In this document: piece by piece, positions 22,401-34,400 of the stretch | Layout: every line of letters begins with the position of its first letter | How positions within the stretch are numbered: the stretch's first letter is position 1 | NCBI GenBank assembly: GCA_910591455.2 | Contig: OU342818.1 | Coordinates: 18,935,321-18,999,320 of the forward strand | Source of the DNA: Pholis gunnellus | Taxonomy: Eukaryota > Chordata > Actinopteri > Perciformes > Pholidae | Direction: 5' to 3' | Length of the DNA: 64,000 nt | Position numbers and translations under genes: made by a program | The notes under the pieces: model-generated | What the model saw: the letters and a program-made list of their open reading frames with translations, nothing else | Told to the model about the DNA's origin: nothing | Databases searched by the model: none

Positions 22401-25400
22401 TGGCTCTGCCCTCTACTGGACTCTATGTGTAATACTTTATATATATCTTTTTAATACAGTTGTTTGTAGGAGATGTTTTCACAGAAATCTAAAATATATA
22501 TTAGAGAGGGAATTATGACCTGTTTAACGTCCACTGCTGCATTTACAGGCTAGATAGTGGTGCCATCACAGACCTCATAGCTGGCTCTGCCCTTCCCGTC
22601 CCGTTTGGCTGCAGAGAGGGCCGAGACAGGATATCATGGTTTGATAGCTGCTGTGCCATAGCTGGTGGCTCGTCCTCTAGAACAGTTTTACGGTTTAAGT
22701 GGTGATGCATCTGCGCATTAACAGAAAGGGTGAACCTGACACTAAGACCGGATCCTTTCCAGTTATGCAGCATCCCTCCCCCGTTCATAGGGTTGAGGAG
22801 GTGGATACATTTTTCCCAGGAGGAGAGAGCAGCAGAGCTCCGGGCCCTGTTATGGAAACTGTAACTGCTGTGTCAACTATGTCTGTCGTCCCCACTCACG
22901 ACAGAAAGGGATGGTTTTACTATGTGTACTTCCTAGTTCCCAAGAAGACGGGAGACTTCAGACCCATTTTGGATCTCCGCGCATTGCCCGCAAGTCGATA
23001 TGTATGCTGACCATCAGGCAGTTACTGGAGCTGGTTCAGCCAGGTGATCGGTTCACTATCATCGACTTAATGGAAGCATATTTTCATGACGAAGGGGCTC
23101 TAAAACACAGAAAATACATGTGTGTCGCCTTCCAGGGAGAGTATCTACAAGTACAATAAGTTGTCATTCGGCTATTCCCTAGCCCCCTGCACCTCCAGCA
23201 GAAGAGCAGCCCCCTACCACACCAACAAGTGGAGTATCTGCAGGATGCTGGCCACTCAGTCAGAACTCAGTTGGCAAACTGCCGTGGGGTGTGACGGTGA
23301 CAGTGTTGACTGCCATGCAAGTGCTGAGGTTCATGGCAGCTGCCCAACCATTGATGCCGCTGGGGCTGCATATGTGGTTACTGTACAGGTGGTCTGCCAA
23401 CCTCCGCTCGGATACCATGAAGCACAAGCGATGCTTGATTACCATTCCCGCATCGGTAGAGAATTACCTACGCTTCTTGGGATCCTCAAAACACCTGTTG
23501 GCATGTTCTATTTAACGCCAATCCCCAACAGGCACACTGTAGAGCTGTTGTGCCTCTAGGATGACATGGTCCGTAAAGCCCTTTCCAAGAAACACTTGGC
23601 AGGGTTGTGTTGTGAGTGCATCTCCCAAGCCAATAGGCAGGCAGGAAAAGACCATCCGACTGTGGTCCGCGCACAATCTACTTGCAGCATGACAGTGTAG
23701 CTTACCCCACCGAACAGGTGGGGTAAGCATGGAGGATCAATGCCTTGCCCATTTATACGGTTCTATTTCTTAGACATGTTGGGCTCCTTTTCAGGGTCTG
23801 TGCTCACTGGAAAGAGACAAGACTGGTGAAAAGGCAGGGTGTGAGTCGGTTGTATTGCACTTGACCCCCTTGTAGGCATTTTGTGTTCCTTGTTGAACTG
23901 GGCAATGTGGTGTGCACGGTAACTACTGCTTGTCTTTGACCCCTGCAAGCATGGCTCTACCCAGTTCTGTTAAGTACTATCTGGGTTTGCTGGGGCCCCC
24001 TACTTCTCTGCTTTGGCGGTTTAGGTTCGAAAGAAGTAGGTGGGCTTTCGCAGGATCCTGTGTGAGTTTGTGCAAAGGTTACGATATTGCAACCCTAGTT
24101 CTATAAGCACAGGTGGAGCCCTCCACCAAGGGAGGAGGTATGGCAGTGAAAAGCAAGCTCATTATTTGAGGAGTGTATTACCCATAGGTTCCAGTTTAGA
24201 GCTCTGCCTGTGTTCAATTGTAGGGTTACAATACCTTAAACTTTGTTTTTGAAAGAAGGTGCCAAATATTGACCTGGGCATGTGCAAAAGTCCATGGTGT
24301 GAAGTATAAAGTGCAAAGAATATGTGCATGCAGGAAGATTAGGTTATTTTAACATCTGGAGATAGACATATTTCACAGTGGATCATTACAAATTGTTTGC
24401 TTTGAATGGTATTCTATGTCATCCATGTTTTTGACCAGTAAAGTTTGGGTTTTCTTTCCTGTTGCAATTTGTGGTTCATCAGCTGCACAAAGCTGACTAA
24501 TTCTTGGCTATCTCACTGTAAGTAGCTGTCCTAATTGAATAAATTAAAGGTACAGTGTGTAACATTTTGGTGGATCTATTGGCAGCATTGGAATATAGTA
24601 TTAATTACAATGTTTTCTTTTGTGTATAATAACCTTAAAATAAGAATAGTTGTGTTACTTTAGAATGAGCCAAATATTTTTACATAAGAAGCTGGTCCAC
24701 TTCATGTAAAACAGCCACCATGGTTCTACAGTAGACCAAAATGGATAAACCAAAAACTGGCTTTGGGCCAACTATGTTCCAAGTGTGTAGGAGATCTACC
24801 TCCTTCACACTTGGCACACAGGAGAAGTTTCAGATTGTGGCAATCTGGAACCTCACCTCTAGATGCTGTCAAATCCTACACACTAACCCCTGATCCAATC
24901 TAATTAGAACTACTTTTGAATAAAAACACAGGTCAAGTACACTAGTTTTTTAATGATGGTTAAGCTGTATTTTAGCAATAGCAGAACATATTTTTTCCAA
25001 TGATGTTGAATGATTTTGGATATAACATATATGTGCAAATGAACTAACAGTACTAAACTAAGACATGACATTTATTTGACACTTCAACATGAAGGAGAAT
25101 TCAGGAACCCTATTTTATTCTTTAATTTGCAATAGTGCTAGAGAGAGAAATGTCACTCCACCCTTGTGACTTTGGCATTCTCCACAACACAATGATCTCG
25201 GTGTACTGGATATTATTCTCTTGCTTTCTGCAGCTCCACATGTCTCACATCCAGACTTTGGACGGTTTGTAGCTGAACTCTAGCAGGACAGTTTGTTTTG
25301 TTTCTGATGAGGAAAAGTAGATTTGTTACCATAACCACAATAAATTGGTCCGACTAAGTGTCACAATGTACTTTGTTGAGATGTTTGAGCATGTCTTTGC

Positions 25401-28400
25401 ATGAACTCTATAAGTGTGGTGTGTTTTAATGACAAATCTTCTGATAGAGAACACCTTTGTTGAGATGTTTGAGCATGTCTTTGCATGAACTCTATAAGTG
25501 TGGTGTGTTTTAATGACAACTCTTCTGATAGAGAACACCGCCCAGAGGCTGTAGAAAGCTTGCTGCTGCCAAAATCAATCAATAGCATCAGCACACAAGC
25601 AATAAGCAGCTTATCGGCCGTTAATGAAAATGCTTGCCTTCAGTCCCATCAACATCTATCTACATTAAACTGACATCCAACTAATAAGATTACATAGTAG
25701 TAATGGATCTGATAGTTTTGTCTATTAGTAGTCATTTAATCCATCTTAATACCAGCCAGTGTCTAGCCAGTGAATGATTTGGAGTGTTTTTAACTCAAAA
25801 CAACCTGGTATTACTGCTCTCTAACTCAGATTTATTTCATACTGGCTGATATGTGAACAAGATTGAAAACATGTAATCCTGCAGTATACTTGTCAAGGCT
25901 TAAGCAACATATATGATAACCTAATTTACAGATTCTGCTGACTTGATTGCTGACCCTCCCACAGGACTGTTTTTTTAGAGAGCGTTGTGTTGTCTGTGTA
26001 TGTCCTCAGGGGTGGGTCCAGTAGCCTGGGGTGGCACGTACTACCCCTTGAATTTCATTGGTCATTATGACCACCCCACTATGATGGATATCTGCCCAGC
26101 CTAAGGCGGGACTTGGTTTAAGGGTTTGTCTGTCTGACAATTAAAGCAAACCTTTATATATAGATGCAATTCAGTATAAATCTCAGAGGTAGTAAGAGTA
26201 GTGTCTAGCCTTAGTAGCCTGCCAAAAGCCGCAGAAGAATGAGAATAAGATCTTGTTTTGATTTGGAGCTGTCAAACACATGTTACGTCTCTGGGGATTC
26301 TGGGCTGAATGTGTTACAGTGCAGTTTACTAATGTAAGTGCAATTTTTAAACGTCTATACTGTTTAGCTCTAGTCAGCTAACCTACTCAAGCCTGGTCTC
26401 ATTCCCTGGTCAGAGAAACTACCGGCCGTCCATTCCCTCCGTACATATAGGGAGGAGGTCGGGTTAGGCGGATGGGTTTAATAGGGCTGTACCAAATAGT
26501 TCGAAGCTATGGTTGTAAGATTCATGGTTGCCCATAGATGTTTGATTTAAATGTGCATTGATATAATGCTGTGGCGGGCCGTGTGTTTTATACCTGGGCC
26601 TTCAATGCTGTCATACTACAGTTGAACCAACTCCTAATAACCTCATTATTACGCCACAGCTACAGTTTATTATTCGTTTTGTGTAAAAAAAACGCATATT
26701 CATATAACACTGCAACATTTGACAAGTGAAATAAGATGTTATATGAAACTCAACACCTATGAGGGCTACAAATACATTAACTGCAGAGTGCAGATACATG
26801 AATACGCACAAAACTATAAAGAATGCAGGTCTATCACTATGATGCAGCATGACGGGATGCTGTGTCATTACCGGGCAATACATATCAATGTAATTAACAC
26901 AATGACATGAACAAACTCACAAGAACCAGTTACATTATATGACAACAAAGCAGGTAGAATAACATAAAACCCAAATAACACGATTCAACAGGCCTCTGCA
27001 CATTCCAGCAAAACTGTGGTGCTAAAACATGCATTCCGCCACACACTCAAGAGCACCATTCAAATATTATTCACATCAGAGGGAACAATATTAACCATAT
27101 CATAAAAACGATACCATAGAAAAATGAACACAGTAGTAATGCTACTGCAGATGTAAAAACAAAAGCAGTTCACTTACCATAGCTGCTGTTCACTTAAAGA
27201 TAAAGTCCATCCTCCTTTCTTTGATTACAAAGAGTTCAATGACACGGTTATACAGAACATCGGTGCAGTTCAGTTCCAGCCAGAGGTCCTTCTCGATTCA
27301 TGGACGCCCATGATGACAGTCGAGCCTCCACAGTTGTATTTCTTTAATACATTTTAATGCATTTGAGGGCTGAAAATGTTTGCTCGACAGAGGCAGTAGA
27401 CATTGGGATTGTCACTGCCAACATGTCACGCTAGCCCACCGACCGATCAAGCCGCACGTTAATACTGACGTACTTGTAGGCCACCGAGACAGCTCTGACA
27501 TGTCAAAGAATACGTCCAACATGTCAAACTAAAAATCTGATTGGTTGAAGACTATGACAATCAACAATATCCCCATTTACTTGAACTGCAAAGGGATTCA
27601 CTTGTAATTCTGAAGGCCTTGGGCAGATTTTTTTACTTAGAGACAACATAGGGGCAAAATCTGATTGGATACAAGCTGCGCTGGAAGCACTGCAACTGAG
27701 GAAGACAGTAGCTATGCAATGAGATAATAAGCTAATGGGGAAAAATATTTAGATGATGTTTAGCCTTTCAAAGAAAACATTTTCACAACATTCAAATAAA
27801 AAAAAAAATTTTGGTTGATGAAGCTGCATTCGAAAAACCTCAATAGAATTAAATCAATCTATTTATCCGCTGCATTACTTGATATATTGTATTTCTTTGT
27901 GTTGATTCAACTAAAGATAACTTCTCTGAGCCAATATGGATGAGAATACTGATCTCAGATGCTCGCTATGTGAATTCTACTCTAATTATATCCGGTCATG
28001 CACTAGTTTACACTAGATTATTGGTAAATTATTGAGCTGTAATACAATGTGAGTGTCAAACTGTTAATTGTACTGCTCATGTAGTAGTGTTTTAAAATGT
28101 GCTAATGTAAAGTGGGGAGAAATGCAATTGTATCTATTTGAATACTATCTTTGTCTACAATTATTGGAGTTTAAGAGAGTCCATATCCATCATATCCATT
28201 TTTTTAATATTAGGTTTGGAAATAATATTATTTTTATTCCAAATAGGTTGAAATGAATGAATCCTTAATTATCCTTAATTCTGTTTTTTATTATTTTTTT
28301 TTTTAGAAATCACTGCCAGATATAAACGCCAAGCTGTTGTTGTATGACTACTATACCTGTATGAGTTACTGCAAAGGGAATTAAACATCAAATCCATCAT

Positions 28401-31400
28401 CTCTCAGCTCTTTATTTCATCCTCTGGAGATTTGGCCTTAACTGGTGTTTTGACCGACACACCTGTGTGAACCTAATGACAAAGACAGAGGTAGTGCCCA
28501 GACTGAGCATATCCCTCCAAAGCTCCACATCATGGATGGTCTTTTGAGCCAGATGTGTCATGGGTTTCCCTTAGAGATGGAACCATTACCAGCGTATGAG
28601 GCTTGTGGTGCAAGCCCGAGAAAGCATATTCGCCCCCAAAGCACAAGACAGATTATGAGTTAGATCAATTAGGCAATATAATTAAGAGATACAGTGAGGA
28701 AGTAGTCACCAGCACAATAATGCCAGGATGACCTCCCTCCCCCACCAAGGTGCCCAAACAGGCAGGATGCTATTCTTCAAGAGATTTTTATTCAGCAGGC
28801 ACAGCGGCGCATGTCATCAGATCTAGTTGAGCTTGGAGCACTGGGAACGGACATGAGACAGTTAGTGGATGCTGTCGTGAACCTTGAGAGCCCACCTTCT
28901 TTTTATATCAGCAAGCCAGAGTTAATGTATGTTTGGGACAAATACAGGGGATGGGATGACCCACTTCTAACACAGAAGCTTCTGCAGCGATGGAAAATCT
29001 GGGAGAAAGAACTACAAGTCCTACCTCAGATCATTCTGACATTTCCAGTCTTCACAGAGAGGTGCATGTATTTTGCAAAGCCTCTGAAGAAGCTTACTGG
29101 TCTGTGGCATACTTCCGGACCACTGAGAGACATGGTGGAGAATATCTGTCGTTCCTGATGGCCTGTTCCACAGTCCCTTTCAAGAGATTTCACTCAATGC
29201 CCTGACTGGAACACCTACTGGTGCACAGCTATCTTAAGTGCAAGAGCTTACCATCAATATCGATCAGACAATCTTGTGGTCTAATTCTCAAACTGTGCTT
29301 AAATGGCTCACATCTGAATCCTGCCGATTTAAGGTCTTCATCAGCACCTTTATCAGATTAGAAGCTGACCGACAGGCATGCCTGGAGATACGACACGTAG
29401 GAAAAAGCTGAAGGCCAAATATATAAAGAAGGAACATGAAACTCCCCGCGACCTGTCTGCTGAGAACAGCCTCATGAAAGTGATATATGACTATTTTGTA
29501 ATGTACACACAAATGTAATTCGTTATAGAAAGTAAGTTGGCGATTTCGAAGTCATTCTTTTTAAATTTCTATATTCTGTTCAGAGGCGGCTTGTGCGTGC
29601 CTAACTGTATTCCAGCGGGCACAGCTAAACCACGGCTACCACAGCTGATCCCGGTCACGTACTAAGTATGTATGTTGCCTATTTTTGTAGTAATACATAT
29701 ATTTTGTTTGAATCTGCCATTTTTGGTTTATGCCTTGAATGTAATTCGTTTTTTCCGGTTTATCTTAGTTTGGATTTGTATACCCGGGAATCCTGTTTCC
29801 CAGGGTTAAATCTAACTCCAAAGGGCTCAGATGGATGGGTTCCTGCTGGACTACAGCCTACTAAAAGCCTGTAAGCCAGTTTCTAGAAGCAGTCGACTTC
29901 TCACTCTGTCTCCAGAGCTAGATGAGAGTGGAGATCTCATCCGTGGTGGAAGAAGACTTCGTCAAGCAGAAGACCTAGAATTGACAGCTCTTCATCCAGT
30001 CATCCTAGACCTAGAGTGACTAGGCTTCGACAGCTGCCTCCACCACCCAGGCCCAGAGTGAGTGTTCGCTGTGCTTCGATGCTCCTTCTGGATCCTGAGA
30101 GGGCATGATGCTGTTCGGCGCTACCAGTACAGCTAGGCTGACTGTTGTCGATAGGGGGCCAGACCAAAGATGGCAGACCTACCAGCAGCCCATCTGCACC
30201 TATTCAAACCTGCTTTTCATTCCTGGATGGACTGCTTCAGGCTATTCAAGCCTGGAAAAGAGATAGCACCTGGAAAAGAGATAGAGGATCATATTGAAGT
30301 GCCTCACCACCAGGCAGTATACTTGAACTGCTTTATTGCTATCAATACAGATGTTTTCCTAATGGTCCTTCGTCGGTTTATTCCCGACAGACGTCCGCCT
30401 GCAGAGCTGTTCACCGACCAGTAGGGATGGGTCTCGTTTGGGTTTTTTCCGATACCGGTGCTAAAACGATACTTTTAAAACGATACCGGTGCCTAAACGG
30501 TGCCTGAACCGATACTTTTTTTATTGCCAAGTCAAATTTAACAATATATTTAACTGTTTAAAGTATACTATACATATTAGTGCTGGGCAACGATTACAAT
30601 TTTTAATCACATGGATTTTTTGCGATTAATCGCATTGTTATGGCAAAGTTCAATAATTAATTCAAAGGTAGTGTATTGTGCACTTTTATTTTAAAAGTAC
30701 TGCTATATGAACAAAAGTGCAACAACATTTGGTTTGCAAACACTTTAAACAAATAAGGTTCTTTTTAACAGCAGTATTCCCTTTACACAGTAGCAGTTAT
30801 AGTGTCATTATACTTAATGTGAATTTAATTCATACTTTGTTGGCATCTTATTCTGAAAACCGGATGTTCTTCTGAAGAAACCGGATGTTGTCTCACGTTA
30901 AATCTTTCCGCTAACTTTCGAAGTCCTTCGCTCGCTCCCGATCTGTACCGTTTGAATGCGTTTACCGGGAATTTCAGCGTATAGGTCACTAACATGTAAG
31001 TGTCTGCTGAGTTGACCACGGAGACCTGAGGGTCTGCTGACTTTACCGCAGCGATGTCCAGTAGTCTCCATTCCTCCACCGCTGCCAGTGAGCAACGGAC
31101 TTTCAAAATAAAAACAGCCACACTTTTGACCGTTTACCTTTCGGCATTTTCTCTGTTAAAAGGTTGATGGCTAGCTAGCTGCTGTAGCTATACAAACGGT
31201 AGCTATCGTTACCTGCTGCCAGGACGGAGTCATCAGAGTAGTGTTAAAAAAAGTATTTCAATCGGCTCAGGCACCGAAAGGAAGCACCGAAATCTGCGTT
31301 GCCTTTCGGTCCGGTAGGTACCGGTCGTATAGGTCGGTAGGGTTTCGGTACCCAACCCTACCGACCAGGGGCCAAATTTTAAAAGAGGAGAGTGCAAATT

Positions 31401-34400
31401 CTGTGAGACCTTCAGATCCAGTGACTCCCAGTGTTCTTCTGATGGGGTGGCCTGATGGTTCGCTACCTCAGGTAGTTCACCCTGAGAACGAGCTCATCAG
31501 TAGCCGTCGTTGAAAGCACTTCCATTTTGATCACATCCTGGCTCATTTCATCCGGCTCTACGTGCCGAGTCTGCAAGCTCACATGAAGTGGCAGACCACA
31601 CCAGATGACATGACAGAGAACTGTGCGGTGATGACCACTGATCCACATATTTCCAGGGCCCTATGGATCCTTGGAAGGGTGGTCAAGACTCATCCCAGCC
31701 CTGACGGGCAGATGAAGGTCTGCTGACGTGAAAGCAAAGGAGAGAGTCTTCATCTGCCAGTTGCCAGGCTGGTTGCCCTCCCTATACTTCCCTCTGGGCA
31801 GTCCAACTGCATTCCAACCTTTGAACTTTGCTGCAGTATATGTAGTACATACATCGGAGCGACTGTGGCTCAGTTGTAGAGCAGTTTGTTCTTCAATCAG
31901 ATGATAGACGGTCCGATCCCCAGCTCTGCTAGTCCATGTCGATGTGTCCTTGGGTGTGAATGGGTGAATGATTACATGTAGTGTTAAAGCGCTTTGAGTG
32001 GTCGAGACTAGTATAAGTACATTTACCATCAGTATTGTTAAATAAATAAACTATCTTATAGTTTCAAGGGCAGTTTCTGTGATTAATTTGTGCATGCGTT
32101 TTGTTAATAGCTGGTTGTTTTAGTCAGTGCTCGGATTCAAACCTTCACTGTTCACTCTATTAATGTGGAATAGTACTTTAACTATTGACATTTTTACTGA
32201 ACACCACTTTTGAGACTTCAGTTTTGTTATTGGTCCCTGATCCCACGGTAGTGCCCTGTTATTATTAATCTATGTGAATAATCATATTGATATTAATACT
32301 TGTATTAATATTAATAATTATTTTTTATACTTGCTAATAACCAAACACTGCCAGATCCCAACACTGTCATTATCCTAGGGTTAAAATATCACAACCTTAG
32401 TTCAATGAGGAGAGACTTGATTAGAATTTAACAATGATTTATTATACATGCATAAAATATGAATAGTGCAAAGTCTTTGGCGATTGGACTCCATCCTGAA
32501 GTAATATAACCGAGGGGTAGGGATACTGTGGTCTGATAAGGCCTAATCCCCCCTGGAGTCCAGACACTGGTGGTGGTGGTGGTGGTAGTGATGAAGATGA
32601 TGACGAGGAGCATGACTGTGATGCTGACTGGAGGTGACTGGGGCGGAGGAGGATCGCATCTGCTTAGAGCTGAAATGACAATGACAGCAGCAGAGATGAG
32701 AACACTTTTTAAAGTTTGACAGCTACGATGTGATTGGCTTCAAGGAAGCTGTGCAGAACCTGGTTGGTTAACTTAAAGTGAACGCCCACAATCAACTGAA
32801 AGTAATCACAGGGAGAGAGAGATTATGAATGAAAAGAAGAGTAAAGATACTCTTCCTGACTGAACTTACGCTTAAGCTTCATTTATATCCATCCATACGA
32901 ATATGACTGGAAAAGATCTACTAAGCCATGTCTCATATTCTTGCCCATATTCTAACCATATCTTATTTAGGCAGAACACTTCTCACACTCATGCTCAAAA
33001 CCAATACAAGATCTATTGTGGAAGTCTGCTGGAGGTTCCAAATATTCTGTGTTCGTGAAAGTCCCTGGATTAGGCTGCACATGTCCAGACCACAATAACT
33101 TAAGTGTAATGATACACTTCAGTGTGTGTAAGGAAAAGATTTGTGCTTTTCTTAGAGTCAGTTATTTAAATGAAAACATTCTAAGAGTGCTCAGATGTAA
33201 CAAAACAATCAGGGGAGAAGGTTTGGAAGATAAGGCACACAAGATACCTGGTACCCATGAAATGCAGCACCAGTCCCCTCTGTTAGGAACAACAGATGCA
33301 CTGTGTGCAAAGACATGCTGCAGCCATTCATTTTCTATTTACATCATGTTCATGGACGGTCGGGAGACAGAACAGCGCAAGGAGGGCAAGCACGATAGCA
33401 CCGATGACAGCCACAAGGCAGAAGAAAAGCCTCTCCGAGCCCTCCAATAGAGCCCCGCAGCTTCAGCAACATTTAGGTCACAGAGTAGAAGAAACGCCAC
33501 AGTGAGCCGCAGCACAAACCAGCAGCTTTGTCGACAGTGAGACCACAGAAAAGGAAAACGTTGCAGAGAAAGCAAACGATGACAGTAGATGTAGTTTGAA
33601 GTTTCACTGTCCAAATAATGATCTTGCGTGTTCATGTGAAAATGTGCACGCGCACACTCTTGCATGTGTGCGAAATTGACTCAGTTCCTCTCATTTGAAA
33701 GCATATGATCTTGGTAGAATGAAGTATGGGGATGTGTAAATTGTCGCTCTGTGTTTGTTGTCATGGCCTTGGTGGAATGAAGTTTGGGGTTGTGTCGGCT
33801 CTTCTCGGAGAAGTTTTTAGACAACTGGATGTTCTCATCACAATCTACCTGTGCAGACATCACGTCACTCACTCATGGCCTGACTTGAGGGCGTGTTTAT
33901 CAACCCAGGCAGCAACCTCTGGGGTCTGAAGAGTGAAGCCAATGCAGACGAGCCTTAAACTTTCACGCTTTCTAATGGGCAGCAGGGGGAAACTCTTCTG
34001 GGTGCAAAAAGACGTCTGATTGTATAGAAGTCTATGAGAAAACGACTCTACTCCTCACTTGATTTATTCCCTCAGTAATTATGGTAAACATGAGTTTATG
34101 GTCTCAATCTCTAGTTTCAAGTCTTCTTCAATACAGCATGATGTTCATTTAGTAAATGATGGTCCATCTAGAGCAGGGGTGTCAAACATCCGGCCCGCCA
34201 CGTCATTTTATGTGGCCCGCGCAGTATGCTTTAAGGCGGGGCTACACGGTGATTGACAGGTAGCTACCACAGTGTTATTTTCGGTCTGGGAGTTGTTTTT
34301 GTCTCAGAACTTTAACCATTTAACAGTGAGTTTTCAGTTCATAATAATTCTCAAAAACGTTTTGTGTGTGTCTATTTAAGTCTAGAAGGCCCACAGCAGC

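Larger units (their letters stand above)
28740..31830 (+). pseudogene. BEL/Pao retrotransposon pol remnant, split by a DNA element
   Basis: Ordered pieces in varying frames: YVWDKYRGWDDPLLTQKLLQ and RWKIWEKELQ (28920-29020); CKASEEAYWSVAYFRTTERH, SFLMACSTVPFKRF (29075-29190), the BEL RNase H-like region; about 29260-29340 a WSNSQTVLKWL then CRFKVFIST block; 29880-30018 SGDLIRGGRRLRQAEDLEL; 30170-30421 an integrase piece with MADLPAAHLHLFKPAFHS, VFLMVLRRFIPDRRPPAELF; after the insertion at 30422-31360, the downstream part with VTPSVLLMGWPDGSLPQVV at about 31420 and a C-terminal tail near 31560-31720. Many stops and frameshifts make it inactive. I see no LTRs. Confidence 0.75.

Noticed and set aside
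31855..31930. Possible tRNA gene, from box A and box B matches
   Set aside because: No full cloverleaf, and the same block recurs with a long non-tRNA tail at three other sites, so it is a SINE.
33016..33450. 144-codon + frame in intron 3
   Set aside because: No signal peptide, domain or family resemblance, and no codon evidence for coding. Probably chance, though the overlapping minus-strand hydrophobic frame is listed as a weak finding.
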